Part shown: in pieces, positions 35,813 to 44,352 of the stretch
Position numbering within the stretch: the first letter of the stretch is position 1
How the letters are laid out: each line of letters opens with the position of its first letter
Translations under genes and position numbers: made by a program
Assembly: GCA_025358025.1 (NCBI GenBank)
Contig: JANYKW010000175.1
Location: 1-44,352 of the forward strand
DNA length: 44,352 nucleotides
Direction: 5' to 3'
Origin: Bacteroidia bacterium
GTDB taxonomy: Bacteria > Bacteroidota > Bacteroidia > Bacteroidales > Prolixibacteraceae
The notes under the pieces: model-generated
What the model was told of the DNA's origin: nothing
What the model saw: the letters and a program-made list of their open reading frames with translations, nothing else
Database searches by the model: none

Positions 35813-36490
35813 ATGCGCATAGATATTCTGACCGTAGTACCTGAATTACTTGAAAGTCCATTTAATCACTCGATATTGAAAAGGGCAAAAGAAAAGGGAC
35901 TGGCTGATATCCATATACATAATATCAGAGATTGGTCTTCGGACAAGCATAAAAAAGTCGACGATTATGCATTCAGCAAGGGAGCAGGCATGGTTATGAT
36001 GGTTGAACCCATAGACCGGGCTATTTCAGAACTCAAATCACAACGCTGCTACGATGAAGTTATTTTTCTGACACCGGATGCAGAAAAATTCACGCAACAG
36101 GATGCGAATCAACTATCTATGAAAGAAAATCTGATAATCTTGTGCGGTCACTACAAAGGAATTGATCAGCGTGTTCGTGACTTCCTGGTTACCAGGGAGT
36201 TTTCGATTGGCGACTATGTTTTAACTGGCGGAGAACTCGCTGCAGCCATTGTTTCGGATGCAATTGTGCGCCTCCTGCCAGGTGTATTATCTGATGAGAC
36301 CTCCGCCCTTACCGATTCTTTTCAGGATGGATTGCTTACCCCACCGGTGTATACACGGCCTGCAGAATACAAGGGATGGAAGGTACCTGAAATACTGCTA
36401 TCAGGTAACGATCAGCTTATTGACGAATGGAAAATGGAACAGGCTATCGAAAGAACCAGGAGAATTAGGCCTGACCTTCTTCAGGACTGA
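35813..36490 (+). CDS. trmD: tRNA (guanine(37)-N1)-methyltransferase
   Basis: The ATG at 35813 starts [20 protein letters not shown] and gives 225 residues. The longer frame from 35774 runs through the promoter. This SPOUT-fold enzyme methylates G37 of tRNAs reading CNN codons and prevents frameshifting. Family motifs present: [31 protein letters not shown], the trefoil-knot segment [14 protein letters not shown], and the [19 protein letters not shown] linker. It stands alone, without rpsP or rplS. Its last ten bases overlap the convergent addB-like gene. Confidence 0.95.
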   Translation: MRIDILTVVPELLESPFNHSILKRAKEKGLADIHIHNIRDWSSDKHKKVDDYAFSKGAGMVMMVEPIDRAISELKSQRCYDEVIFLTPDAEKFTQQDANQLSMKENLIILCGHYKGIDQRVRDFLVTREFSIGDYVLTGGELAAAIVSDAIVRLLPGVLSDETSALTDSFQDGLLTPPVYTRPAEYKGWKVPEILLSGNDQLIDEWKMEQAIERTRRIRPDLLQD

Positions 36491-39375
36491 GCAGATTGTT
36501 TTCCGCAAATGGTTGCAAAAGAGCAATACTGACAATGCTCTTCAATTGTAGTTTGAACAAAGGGATGTTCAGGATCGAAAATTTCCTCCAGCAAACCAAC
36601 CAGTAAAGGTTCAAACTGACTCTTTATTTCAGAATAGTTCACTTCCTTGTTTCCATTTTCCTTCATGGTCAGGTGATAACTCTCCTGTTGAAAGATCTTT
36701 TTAAGTCCGTATATTCCGGGATAAATTGCATAGGATCCCTGATTCATTTTATCCCATATACAACAGTATACCAGCGTCTGAAAAGCAGCTTTATTCCTTT
36801 TTTTTGCCTGTTGATCGAACAAATCAGCCAGCGAATAAAAAACATGTTCCGTCGTGCCGGTTTTGTAATCTATTATCTCTTTAACTCCTGATAATGAATC
36901 AATTCTGTCAATAATACCCCCAATGCGAACCTCATTCACTCCCGCATAAATTGAGATATTCGCATTTACTTTTTGCTCCAATCCCTCGATGATAAAGGGA
37001 ATTCTTTTCCTGTCAACCTTTAGTGTCTGAATAACCATCTTCTTTATCACTTCGAACACCAGTTTGTTCCTGCCAACGATTGGGTAGTTTTCCTTGCTTT
37101 CACCTGATTTGAAATAATGAATTCCAAAAGCCCTGAAAAGATAATTATCTATCAATAATTCATTATCAATCAAAGATTTCATTGTGCCTTCATCCATACT
37201 CTTATTCAGAAATGGCAAATAAAGAGATTCCATCACCGCATGAAAAAGCGTCCCAAACATCCTGGCATCTACCTCCTCCGAAACCTCCTCCTCTTCTTCA
37301 AATCGCGCGATGTACTTAAAGTAGTAGCTCAGAGGACATTGAATATACATATCAAGTGCTGTGGGTGAAATTCTACGGCCTGTTTCCAACATGCTATTTA
37401 AGGCATCCAGTACTTTCCCCTTTTTTTCAATGGTGATGGGATATTCCGGTACCGGATCGATGGTATTTTCAATCCCTCGTTCTAATATTTCGAAGGGTGA
37501 TTCCAGCAATAACTGGTATAGAAATCTGCTTTTTTCTCCTGTTCGAAGACCATTGGATCCTGAATTATAAACAAAGGTCACATTTTCTGCACGCTGAAGC
37601 AACCGGTAAAAGTAATAGGCATACATGGCATTTTGCTCTTCTACGACAGGCAATCCCAGGCCCTTGCGAAGATGATAGGGAATAAAAGATCCTGAAGTAT
37701 TCGCTTTAGGCATAATACCCTCATTTACAGATAATAAAATTAAATTTTTGAAGTCCAGGGTACGAGTTTCCAAAATACCCATAATTTGCAGTCCTGCCAG
37801 CGGCTCTCCTTCAAATGATACACTCAGGGCGCCAAGAAATTCCAGCATCAACTTGAAGAAAGTATCCCTGTTCAAGAAATCATTGCTGCCCATAATGACT
37901 GTTCCTTCAGTAAACAACGTATTTTTCAATTTATTGACAGACAGATAAACCTGATAGATGTATTCCTGGTAATTTTTGGCATAGTTATGGATGCCGTTTT
38001 TCTCCCAAAAAAGAAACAGATCGTAGAGGATGGCAAGAAAATAGTCGGGCAACGCAGAAACAGTTAGCTTACAAATAAAGATCTTGCCGAAAAGATCCGT
38101 TTTTTTGAGTTCCTCTTCAGATACATAAAGTTGATTATTTTTTACCATATTATCTATAATCAATTTACTTTGAACAGGATATATCGTTTGAATCAACTGA
38201 TTATTCAGGACATCGGCAATGCTTTTGTAATGAAAATAAAAAATATCCCCTTCTCTTTTACTTTTCTTCTGAAGGGAAATTAACAAGGTGACGAGGCTAA
38301 AAAGTGGCGTTTGTTTAAGCGGTAAGCCCATGGTTACATTGACCGTTTTAATCCCTGCCGGGATCGCAGAAAGAACAGGTAAAAGAAGCTCCTCATCACA
38401 AAGAACAATTGCAGTATCATCAAAATCGGTAGTTTCAGTTTCCTGTAGCGTGATCCTATTTGCTGCGATTTGTGCCTGTCCTATTTGTGATGAAGTATGA
38501 AAAATCTCAAGCTTTTTACTCATTTTAAAGCCATCGATTCCATATGGCAGGTCAGACTGGGGAAATAATCTCAGATTTTCCCGCATGAACAGACCCGCTT
38601 CCTGATTTCTGTCGTCGAGATAATACTGGTCATAATCCCAATAAAATGTTATGTTTCCAATATCTTTCAGCGATTGGAAAAGTCTTTTTTCACAGCTGTT
38701 CAGTGCATTGAATCCGGCAACGATAAATTTTCTTTCAGTTAACCAGGATGAAGATTGAAGTGTTTTATTTTCGACAGCATCACGGAACAACATCCCTTCG
38801 AATGCTATCTGCCCGGCATAAAGTTCAGCCTTAAGTTTCTGGTAAATAGGATACAGTACCTGCCACAACCGGGCAAATTCTTTTTGATCATGTTTTTGCT
38901 CCCCGCTGGTAAGGCTTTTCCAAAAAAGTTTTATCTCCTCCTTCATCCCTTCATTCCAATCATAAAAATGCTCGTCAATCTCCTTCAGGTCAGTAATGTT
39001 TGTGAATAGGAGCTCTGCATCCACGAGATATTTGTCTACCTGGTCGAAGTCGTGCAGCAACATCTCTCCCCAGAGATAAAATTCATCGAACGTTTCTTTT
39101 GATCCGCTCAATTCCCGGTAGATTTTAAAAAGACGAAAAATGAGTGGGAGCTGATCTTCAATTCGTAAATTTGAAATATTTGAAAATAGCTCCTGAATGG
39201 TAATTATCTCGGGTGAAAAGGTGGGAATAGTAATATTTCGGTTCAGGTATTCCGTGAAAAAAAGTCCGGCACGGCGATTTGGAAAAACAATGGTTAATCC
39301 GAAGATTTGCTGACCATGAAGTTTATAAAGCGAATCAGCAATCTGTCTTAAAAAACATTCGTGTGTCTGGATCAT
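36481..39375 (-). CDS. AddB-like PD-(D/E)XK nuclease with inactive helicase domain
   Basis: A 964-residue protein. The N-terminal part is a superfamily I helicase-like region without a Walker A lysine motif ([18 protein letters not shown] replaces it), as in AddB. The C-terminal RecB-type nuclease begins [18 protein letters not shown], and the catalytic core is [10 protein letters not shown]…EIIDYKTG. The Cys in IQCPLSYYF plus C948, C951 and C957 (CxxCx5C) fit the iron-sulfur staple of AddB-type nucleases. In a complex with AddA it would resect double-strand ends for recombination. No addA lies next to it in this window. It converges with trmD with a ten-base overlap. Confidence 0.87.
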   Translation of the reverse strand: MIQTHECFLRQIADSLYKLHGQQIFGLTIVFPNRRAGLFFTEYLNRNITIPTFSPEIITIQELFSNISNLRIEDQLPLIFRLFKIYRELSGSKETFDEFYLWGEMLLHDFDQVDKYLVDAELLFTNITDLKEIDEHFYDWNEGMKEEIKLFWKSLTSGEQKHDQKEFARLWQVLYPIYQKLKAELYAGQIAFEGMLFRDAVENKTLQSSSWLTERKFIVAGFNALNSCEKRLFQSLKDIGNITFYWDYDQYYLDDRNQEAGLFMRENLRLFPQSDLPYGIDGFKMSKKLEIFHTSSQIGQAQIAANRITLQETETTDFDDTAIVLCDEELLLPVLSAIPAGIKTVNVTMGLPLKQTPLFSLVTLLISLQKKSKREGDIFYFHYKSIADVLNNQLIQTIYPVQSKLIIDNMVKNNQLYVSEEELKKTDLFGKIFICKLTVSALPDYFLAILYDLFLFWEKNGIHNYAKNYQEYIYQVYLSVNKLKNTLFTEGTVIMGSNDFLNRDTFFKLMLEFLGALSVSFEGEPLAGLQIMGILETRTLDFKNLILLSVNEGIMPKANTSGSFIPYHLRKGLGLPVVEEQNAMYAYYFYRLLQRAENVTFVYNSGSNGLRTGEKSRFLYQLLLESPFEILERGIENTIDPVPEYPITIEKKGKVLDALNSMLETGRRISPTALDMYIQCPLSYYFKYIARFEEEEEVSEEVDARMFGTLFHAVMESLYLPFLNKSMDEGTMKSLIDNELLIDNYLFRAFGIHYFKSGESKENYPIVGRNKLVFEVIKKMVIQTLKVDRKRIPFIIEGLEQKVNANISIYAGVNEVRIGGIIDRIDSLSGVKEIIDYKTGTTEHVFYSLADLFDQQAKKRNKAAFQTLVYCCIWDKMNQGSYAIYPGIYGLKKIFQQESYHLTMKENGNKEVNYSEIKSQFEPLLVGLLEEIFDPEHPFVQTTIEEHCQYCSFATICGKQSAQS

Positions 39376-39460
39376 GGATTTATTCAGCAGTAGGACTCTC
39401 TCAGGTGGATATTATTTGTTAAAATTGCTTATTATTTCCGAGAAATTACTGATCATTTAG

Positions 39461-39468
39461 TACATTTG
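39461..39468 (+). promoter_or_regulatory. Candidate -7 box for sucAB
   Basis: TACATTTG fits TAnnTTTG, 52 bases before the sucA ATG. The nearest TTG (39425) is too far upstream for a usual -33 element. Confidence 0.4.
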
Positions 39469-39520
39469 GTTTTAAACATATTTTCTTTTCACACGTAAGA
39501 TCGAACATTAACAATAATTT

Positions 39521-42235
39521 ATGGATAAATTTTCACTTGTTGGCAATCAGGAGATCAGTGCAGTTGAAGAGTTATACAAGAATTATCTGGAAAATCCTGT
39601 TAATGTCGGGCAAAGCTGGCGTAATTTTTTCGAAGGATTTGAGCTGGCCAGAAAATCATATGATGAACCTGTTGTCTCCCAGGCAGATGAAGACAGAATT
39701 CAAAAAGAATTCAGAATTCTTAATTTAATCAATGGATACCGTCAACGGGGTCATTTGTTTACGCGAACCAATCCGGTCAGGAAAAGAAGAACTTACTCTC
39801 CTACCCTTGATTATAAAAATTTTGATCTGGAAGAAAGTGATTTGAATACGATTTTTCATGCAGGTAAAGAAATTGGAATCGGCAACGTCACCCTGAAAGA
39901 GATTATAGCCCACCTGGAAACAACCTATTGTGAGTCAATCGGAGCAGAATTTCTCTATATGCGGCAACCTGAACTGATCGATTGGTTAAGAGTCAGGATG
40001 GAAAAATCAAAAAACAGCGAATATTATACACCTGAACAGCAAAAACATATTTTTTACCACCTGAACATTGCAGTTGGCTTCGAAAGTTTTATCCACCGCA
40101 AATTTGTCGGTGCGAAGCGTTTTTCCCTGGAAGGGACGGAAGCGCTGATACCAGCCTTGGATGCCCTGATCGTTCGTGGAGCTGAATTGGGTATCGAGGA
40201 ATTTGTTATTGGCATGGCACATCGTGGAAGACTGAATGTCCTGGCCAATATTCTGGAAAAACCATATAAAAATATATTCAAGGAATTCTATGCTACTGAA
40301 TATGAAGAAGGGATATCCCTCGGAGATGTAAAATATCACCTGGGATTTGAAAATATTATCACCACAGATAATGGCGAATCTGTCAAATTGAGCCTGATAC
40401 CTAATCCTTCGCACCTCGAAACAGTGGGTGCATTGGTCGAAGGGATGGTTCGGGCCAGGATAGATCATCAGTACAACGATAATTTCAGCAAGATTGCTCC
40501 CATCATCATACATGGCGATGCGGCCATCGCCGGACAGGGAATAGTTTATGAAATAGTCCAGATGGCCCTTCTGCCCGGCTATAAAACAGGCGGTACCCTG
40601 CATCTTGTGGTGAACAACCAGGTTGGATTTACAACCGATTATCTTGAAGCGCGTTCAAGTACCTATTGTACGGACGTGGCAAAAGTTACCCGCTCTCCGG
40701 TATTCCACGTGAATGGTGACGATGTGGAGGCCTTAATTTACACAGTCAAGCTGGCTCTGGAATTTCGTCAGCATTTTCATTCAGATGTGTTTATTGACAT
40801 TCTATCCTACCGTAAATATGGTCATAACGAAGGTGATGAACCGAGATTTACACAACCACTGCTTTATAGAATCATTGCCGGTCATCCCAATCCACGTGAT
40901 ATATATGCTAAAAAACTGATTGGTAGCGGTGTAATGACTCAATCGGAAGTTGATCAGGAAATTGCCCGTTTCGACGAACAGCTGGAGCAAAACTATGAGG
41001 CAAGTAAGCTGATCGATAAACTTAACATCAGGAATTTCCTTGTCGGCGAGTACAAACCATACCGGTTGCCAGATCCATGCGAGCTCTATGAAGTTCCTAC
41101 TGCCGTTTCAGAAATTGAGCTGCTGAAACTTGCCGATGCCATAAATAGCCTGCCTGCTGAAAAGAAATTCTTTAGCAAGATTGTCAAATTGATGGAGGAG
41201 CGCAAACAAATGATCGTCAACAACAAGGTTGACTGGGCGCTAGGTGAAATGCTTGCTTATGCAACAATTCTTCAAGAGGGAATTCCGGTGCGTCTGAGTG
41301 GTCAGGATGCCCAACGCGGTACTTTTTCTCATCGGCATTCAGCTCTGGTACTGGAAGATAGCGGGGAGAAATATTTTCCCCTGAAGCATATTTCCCCCAA
41401 CCAGGCTTCTTTCAATGTACTTAATTCGCCTTTGAATGAATATGGAGTCATGGGGTTCGAGTACGGCTATTCGATGGCCTTTCCGAAAGGTTTGACTATC
41501 TGGGAAGGCCAGTTCGGCGACTTTGCCAATGTGGCACAGGTTATTTACGACCAGTATATTTGTTCGGCCGGCGAAAAATGGGGAATGATGAATGGTTTGG
41601 TGCTTTTTCTTCCCCATGGTTATGAGGGCCAGGGTCCGGAACATTCGAGCGGGCGCATTGAAAGGTATTTATCGCTCTGTAGCAATTATAACCTTCATGT
41701 TGTTGTACCAACCACACCTGCTAATCTGTTTCATTGCCTTAGAAGACAGGTCCTTGGAGATGTGCGCATTCCGATGATTGTTTTTACCCCGAAGAGTTTG
41801 CTTCGTCATCCGAAAGTTGTCTCTTCGCTGGACCAGTTAACCAAAGGCAGGTTCATTAAACTGATCAAAGACCAGGAGGTCAGGCAAGGAAGAGCGGAGG
41901 TTGTTGTTTTTACATCCGGTAAAATCTATTTCGAGCTGATTGAGCGTAGGGAAAAGCTCGGAAAAATGAGTGTTGCGATTCACAGAATAGAACAAATATC
42001 TCCTTATCCATCTGAAGAAGTACGTGAGATAATATTTAATAACCCTCAAGCTAAAAGGTTTTTGTGGGTACAGGATGAGCCTGCAAATATGGGTGTTTGG
42101 CCTTATCTTTTCAGAAAATATCCTGAATTGGGTCTGGAACTGGTTAGCCGCCCGGAAAGTGCTAGTCCTGCTGCCGGATTGGTTGAAAAACACAAGAAAA
42201 GACTGGAACGCATCATGGAATCTGTTTTTAGTTAA
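39521..42235 (+). CDS. sucA: 2-oxoglutarate dehydrogenase E1 component
   Basis: A 904-residue thiamine-diphosphate enzyme that decarboxylates 2-oxoglutarate and passes the succinyl group to the lipoyl arm of E2. The N-terminal E2-binding segment (VEELYKNYLENP, VGQSWRNFFEGF) is present. The core has IGMAHRGRLNVLANIL, IHGDAAIAGQGIVYE (ThDP/Mg region), VVNNQVGFTTD, SGQDAQRGTFSHRHSALV and VWPYLFRKYPELGL. Length is normal for the family. It is followed after 48 bases by sucB, so the pair is an operon. The E3 subunit is not in this window. Confidence 0.97.
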   Translation: MDKFSLVGNQEISAVEELYKNYLENPVNVGQSWRNFFEGFELARKSYDEPVVSQADEDRIQKEFRILNLINGYRQRGHLFTRTNPVRKRRTYSPTLDYKNFDLEESDLNTIFHAGKEIGIGNVTLKEIIAHLETTYCESIGAEFLYMRQPELIDWLRVRMEKSKNSEYYTPEQQKHIFYHLNIAVGFESFIHRKFVGAKRFSLEGTEALIPALDALIVRGAELGIEEFVIGMAHRGRLNVLANILEKPYKNIFKEFYATEYEEGISLGDVKYHLGFENIITTDNGESVKLSLIPNPSHLETVGALVEGMVRARIDHQYNDNFSKIAPIIIHGDAAIAGQGIVYEIVQMALLPGYKTGGTLHLVVNNQVGFTTDYLEARSSTYCTDVAKVTRSPVFHVNGDDVEALIYTVKLALEFRQHFHSDVFIDILSYRKYGHNEGDEPRFTQPLLYRIIAGHPNPRDIYAKKLIGSGVMTQSEVDQEIARFDEQLEQNYEASKLIDKLNIRNFLVGEYKPYRLPDPCELYEVPTAVSEIELLKLADAINSLPAEKKFFSKIVKLMEERKQMIVNNKVDWALGEMLAYATILQEGIPVRLSGQDAQRGTFSHRHSALVLEDSGEKYFPLKHISPNQASFNVLNSPLNEYGVMGFEYGYSMAFPKGLTIWEGQFGDFANVAQVIYDQYICSAGEKWGMMNGLVLFLPHGYEGQGPEHSSGRIERYLSLCSNYNLHVVVPTTPANLFHCLRRQVLGDVRIPMIVFTPKSLLRHPKVVSSLDQLTKGRFIKLIKDQEVRQGRAEVVVFTSGKIYFELIERREKLGKMSVAIHRIEQISPYPSEEVREIIFNNPQAKRFLWVQDEPANMGVWPYLFRKYPELGLELVSRPESASPAAGLVEKHKKRLERIMESVFS

Positions 42236-42283
42236 TCCGAAGTACCTGTAAATTAGTGAAGTAAAACAAAAATATTTAAAAAT

Positions 42284-43543
42284 ATGATCGTTGAAATAAA
42301 GGTACCCTCTCCCGGAGAGTCTATTACAGAAGTTGAAATAGGTAAATGGTTGGTCGAAAATGGATCAACAGTCCTAAAGGATCAGGAGGTAGCTGAGGTT
42401 GAATCAGACAAAGCTACTTTGTCTCTTATTGCAACTGCTTCGGGAATGCTGAATATTCTTGCCAGGGAGGGAGACCGTGTCGTTGTTGGCAGCGTAGCAT
42501 GTACAATCGATACAGAGAAGGGCACTTCGCAAATAAAAAGAGAGGATGCTGTTGCAGCTCCTGCTCAAAAAGAGTCAGTGCAAGTGACTGTAAAAGAGGA
42601 TATTAATCAGATGATTGTTGTTCCTCAGGCAAAAAAAGATCAAAAAGAGTCCGAAACGCAGCTTAAAATGACTCCAACGGCAAAGGCGGTGATGGAACAG
42701 GCCAATTTATCGGTTGACGAAGTCCTGGAAGGCATCAGAAGACTTACCAGGAAAGATATGGAGCAGATTGCAGGTACTTTTAACAGTCCATTATCGGATA
42801 TTCCGGAAGCAACCCGGGAGGAAAATCGTGTTGCCATGACTCCTTTGAGGCGCAAACTGGGTCAGCGGCTGGTTGCAGTAAAGAACGAAACAGCCATGCT
42901 AACCACCTTCAATGAGGTAGATATGCGTAATGTCGTGGAATTGAGAAATCGTTTTCAGAAAGCATTTATGGAAAAATATGGATTTAAGCTGGGTTTCAAT
43001 GCTTTCTTCGCGAAAGCTGTCAGTGCAGCTCTCTCACAGCATCCATCCATTAATTCCATGATCGACGGAGAAGATATTATTACACCCAAATACCACGATA
43101 TCGGAATTGCGGTTTCCAGTCCCAAAGGATTGATGGTTCCTGTAATACGCAACGTTGAAACAATGAACCTCCCGCAGATTGAGGGAGCAATCAAAGACCT
43201 GGCTGAAAAAGCACGTGATAAACGATTGACTGTTCAGGAAATGACAGGAGGAACTTTTACCATCACCAACGGTGGAGTTTTTGGATCCATGATGTCTACA
43301 CCAATTATCAATCCGCCGCAAAGTGCCATTCTGGGACTGCATGCAATCAAGGATCGTCCTGTAGCTATCGATGGCAATGTAGAAATCAGACCCATGATGT
43401 ACATTGCCCTCTCCTACGACCACCGTATCATCGATGGCAAGGATTCAGTTGGCTTTCTGGTCAAAATAAAAGAGTACATTGAAAATCCGGCAAAACTGAT
43501 CTTCAATGGAAAAGATGCCGGGGAGATGCTGCTGGGGCTGTGA
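42284..43543 (+). CDS. sucB: Dihydrolipoyllysine succinyltransferase (E2 of 2-oxoglutarate dehydrogenase)
   Basis: A 419-residue protein. The lipoyl domain spans residues 1-77 with lipoylated K43 in VESDKATLSL. A linker leads to a peripheral subunit-binding domain (about 125-165, TPTAKAVMEQANLSVDEV), followed by the catalytic domain with FNEVDMRNVVELRN, TFTITNGGVFGSMMSTPIINPPQSAILG and the active-site SYDHRIIDGKDSVGFL. It transfers succinyl from the lipoyl arm to CoA. The pairing with sucA and the NEVDM and GGVFGS motifs favour succinyl- over acetyl-transferase. A short CTTTATC repeat follows its stop directly. Confidence 0.96.
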   Translation: MIVEIKVPSPGESITEVEIGKWLVENGSTVLKDQEVAEVESDKATLSLIATASGMLNILAREGDRVVVGSVACTIDTEKGTSQIKREDAVAAPAQKESVQVTVKEDINQMIVVPQAKKDQKESETQLKMTPTAKAVMEQANLSVDEVLEGIRRLTRKDMEQIAGTFNSPLSDIPEATREENRVAMTPLRRKLGQRLVAVKNETAMLTTFNEVDMRNVVELRNRFQKAFMEKYGFKLGFNAFFAKAVSAALSQHPSINSMIDGEDIITPKYHDIGIAVSSPKGLMVPVIRNVETMNLPQIEGAIKDLAEKARDKRLTVQEMTGGTFTITNGGVFGSMMSTPIINPPQSAILGLHAIKDRPVAIDGNVEIRPMMYIALSYDHRIIDGKDSVGFLVKIKEYIENPAKLIFNGKDAGEMLLGL

Positions 43544-43619
43544 ATTATCCTTTATCCTCTTATATAACATCTTTTTCCATTGTTATTTTAGATGGGGCTA
43601 TATGTCACATACTGAGGGA

Positions 43620-43696
43620 CTTTATCCTTTATCCTTTATCCTTTATCCTTTATCCTTTATCCTTTATCCTTTATCCTTTATCCTTTATCCTTTATC
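43620..43696. repeat. Heptanucleotide tandem repeat, 11 exact units (CTTTATC)
   Basis: Eleven identical 7-bp units. On the minus strand, units at the far end encode the final codons and TAA stop (43685-43687) of the DUF5606 gene. Two more units' worth (ATCCTTTATCC) sit after the sucB stop at 43546. It carries the same heptamer as the 6694 array, 37 kb away. Confidence 0.95.
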
Positions 43697-44101
43697 CTCT
43701 TCTTTCGGTTCCTCCGGTTCTTCAAAAATCAGTAATCCTTTATCTTGCAGTAAATTATACCAGGTAATTACTTTTTTAATGTCGGAAACATAGACACGTT
43801 CCCTGTCAAAATCGGGTAGTATTTTTTCGAAATATTTCTTCAGATCTTCTGGCTTTGCATTTGGCTGCATGGCCGGACCTCCATTTTCGAGCTCAGAAAT
43901 CTTTTTGAAAACTTGTTTGAGCGGAAAATCTTCACTGGTTGTAAAGATAGCGATGTCTTCCAGCGTACTCATTTTAGCACTGGCAAAGGCCGTTTGTTTT
44001 TTCCCTGTCAAAAGAGATTCTACGATTACACCATTTTTACCTTCAGACAACACTTTAAATAATCCGGGTTGACCTGAAATTGCCAAGATACCTTTTAACA
44101 T
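43685..44101 (-). CDS. DUF5606 family protein
   Basis: A 138-residue cytoplasmic protein. The first 55 residues (MLKGILAISGQPGLFKVLSE, VIVESLLTGKKQTAFASAKMSTL) are the DUF5606 domain typical of Bacteroidota. The middle is helical (LKQVFKKISELENGG, LKKYFEKILPDFDRERVY), and the tail is acidic (FEEPEEPKEEDKG). The function is unknown; the N-terminal fold has been likened to RNA-binding beta-barrels, which I cannot test here. The last codons and the stop come from the heptamer array, so tail length may vary between strains. Confidence 0.8.
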   Translation of the reverse strand: MLKGILAISGQPGLFKVLSEGKNGVIVESLLTGKKQTAFASAKMSTLEDIAIFTTSEDFPLKQVFKKISELENGGPAMQPNAKPEDLKKYFEKILPDFDRERVYVSDIKKVITWYNLLQDKGLLIFEEPEEPKEEDKG

Positions 44102-44209
44102 AGATTGATTATTTTATTGAGTTGCAAAAATAGCAACATTTTTTTATCATTAATTGCTCCTTCTCTCTAAAACTTTGGCGAACTTTGCCCAATACAGAAA
44201 TGCATTTCT

Positions 44210-44352
44210 ATGAGTGAGCTTAAAATGGTGGTTACCGATCTGGACGGAACCTTACTTCAAAACGATCATACGATTAGTAATGAAGATCTTGACACCCTTC
44301 ATCTGCTGGGTAGACTGGGCATATGCAGGGTCGCTGCCACCGGTAGAAACCT
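44210..44352 (+). CDS. HAD-family hydrolase, Cof-type (3' end outside window)
   Basis: The first 47 codons are seen, starting at ATG 44210. The HAD motif I, DLDGTLL (catalytic first Asp and the DxDGT pattern), is at residues 10-16. The segment HTISNEDLDTLHLLGRLGI and the ATGRN (motif II region) are characteristic of Cof-type sugar-phosphate and related phosphatases. The substrate cannot be assigned from the part seen. Confidence 0.8.
   Translation, partial: MSELKMVVTDLDGTLLQNDHTISNEDLDTLHLLGRLGICRVAATGRN

Noticed and set aside
35283-35822. A 179-codon Ser/Thr/Ala-rich frame opposite the DUF349 gene
   Set aside because: It is the antisense image of the acidic low-complexity N-terminus of the DUF349 protein.
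43506-43793. Frames encoding repeated LYPLSFI
   Set aside because: This is only the CTTTATC heptamer array translated; 21 bases give seven residues in every frame without a stop.

Overview
This window reads as chromosomal DNA of a member of the Bacteroidota, most likely a Bacteroidales/Marinilabiliales-type organism. The support is a type IX secretion (T9SS) sorting tail, lineage-typical families (DUF6340, DUF5606, DUF1573 next to yajC, a long NusB, an AddB-like nuclease), TAnnTTTG -7 promoter boxes, no obvious Shine-Dalgarno sequences, and a TonB-dependent B12 receptor with surface lipoproteins. 2-oxoglutarate dehydrogenase and a photolyase suggest a life with some oxygen and light exposure (inference).

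Layout. 1-4080 is accessory DNA: the 3' end of a large secreted adhesin-like gene ending in a T9SS sorting domain, then a roughly 440-bp unit (sorting-tail remnant, terminator, short tandem repeats, a conserved non-coding block) present in three copies. A RelE-type toxin-antitoxin pair and a palindromic MITE-like element lie between copies two and three. 4083-5328 holds a lipoprotein and a small membrane protein. 5545-5616 is tRNA-Arg(CCG). 5739-9451 has three nucleotide-sugar enzymes (UDP-xylose synthase, UDP-glucose dehydrogenase, UDP-galactose epimerase). 9476-12150 is a convergent DNA-repair pair: a DnaQ/GIY-YIG nuclease with a UvrC-like cysteine cluster, and a photolyase. 12258-13289 is threonine aldolase. 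13361-17476 is a tight operon nusB-DUF1573-yajC-ybbR-coaE-djlA. 17550-23654 has fabG, a DUF1801 protein, a DUF6340 lipoprotein, an M28 peptidase and PepD.

23822-28146 is a cobalamin transport operon: TAnnTTTG promoter, cobalamin riboswitch, a surface lipoprotein of unclear function, a BtuB-like receptor and a BtuG-like beta-propeller lipoprotein. After it come PAP2, ribH, yidC, pyrG, a DUF349 protein, trmD, an AddB-like nuclease, sucA-sucB, a DUF5606 protein and the start of a HAD phosphatase.

The most unusual recurring signal is not a gene. Tandem repeats with a seven-base unit but different sequences recur at 2350, 6694, 19154, 24119 and 43620. Two of them supply the stop codon of the adjacent gene and a third abuts one exactly. 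A fourth sits inside the signal-peptide region of the B12-operon lipoprotein, where a copy-number change would shift the frame. Together with the three-copy T9SS-tail unit and a 74-bp palindrome between ribH and yidC, these are the parts most worth a second look. I see no CRISPR array, no transposase and no complete defence system.
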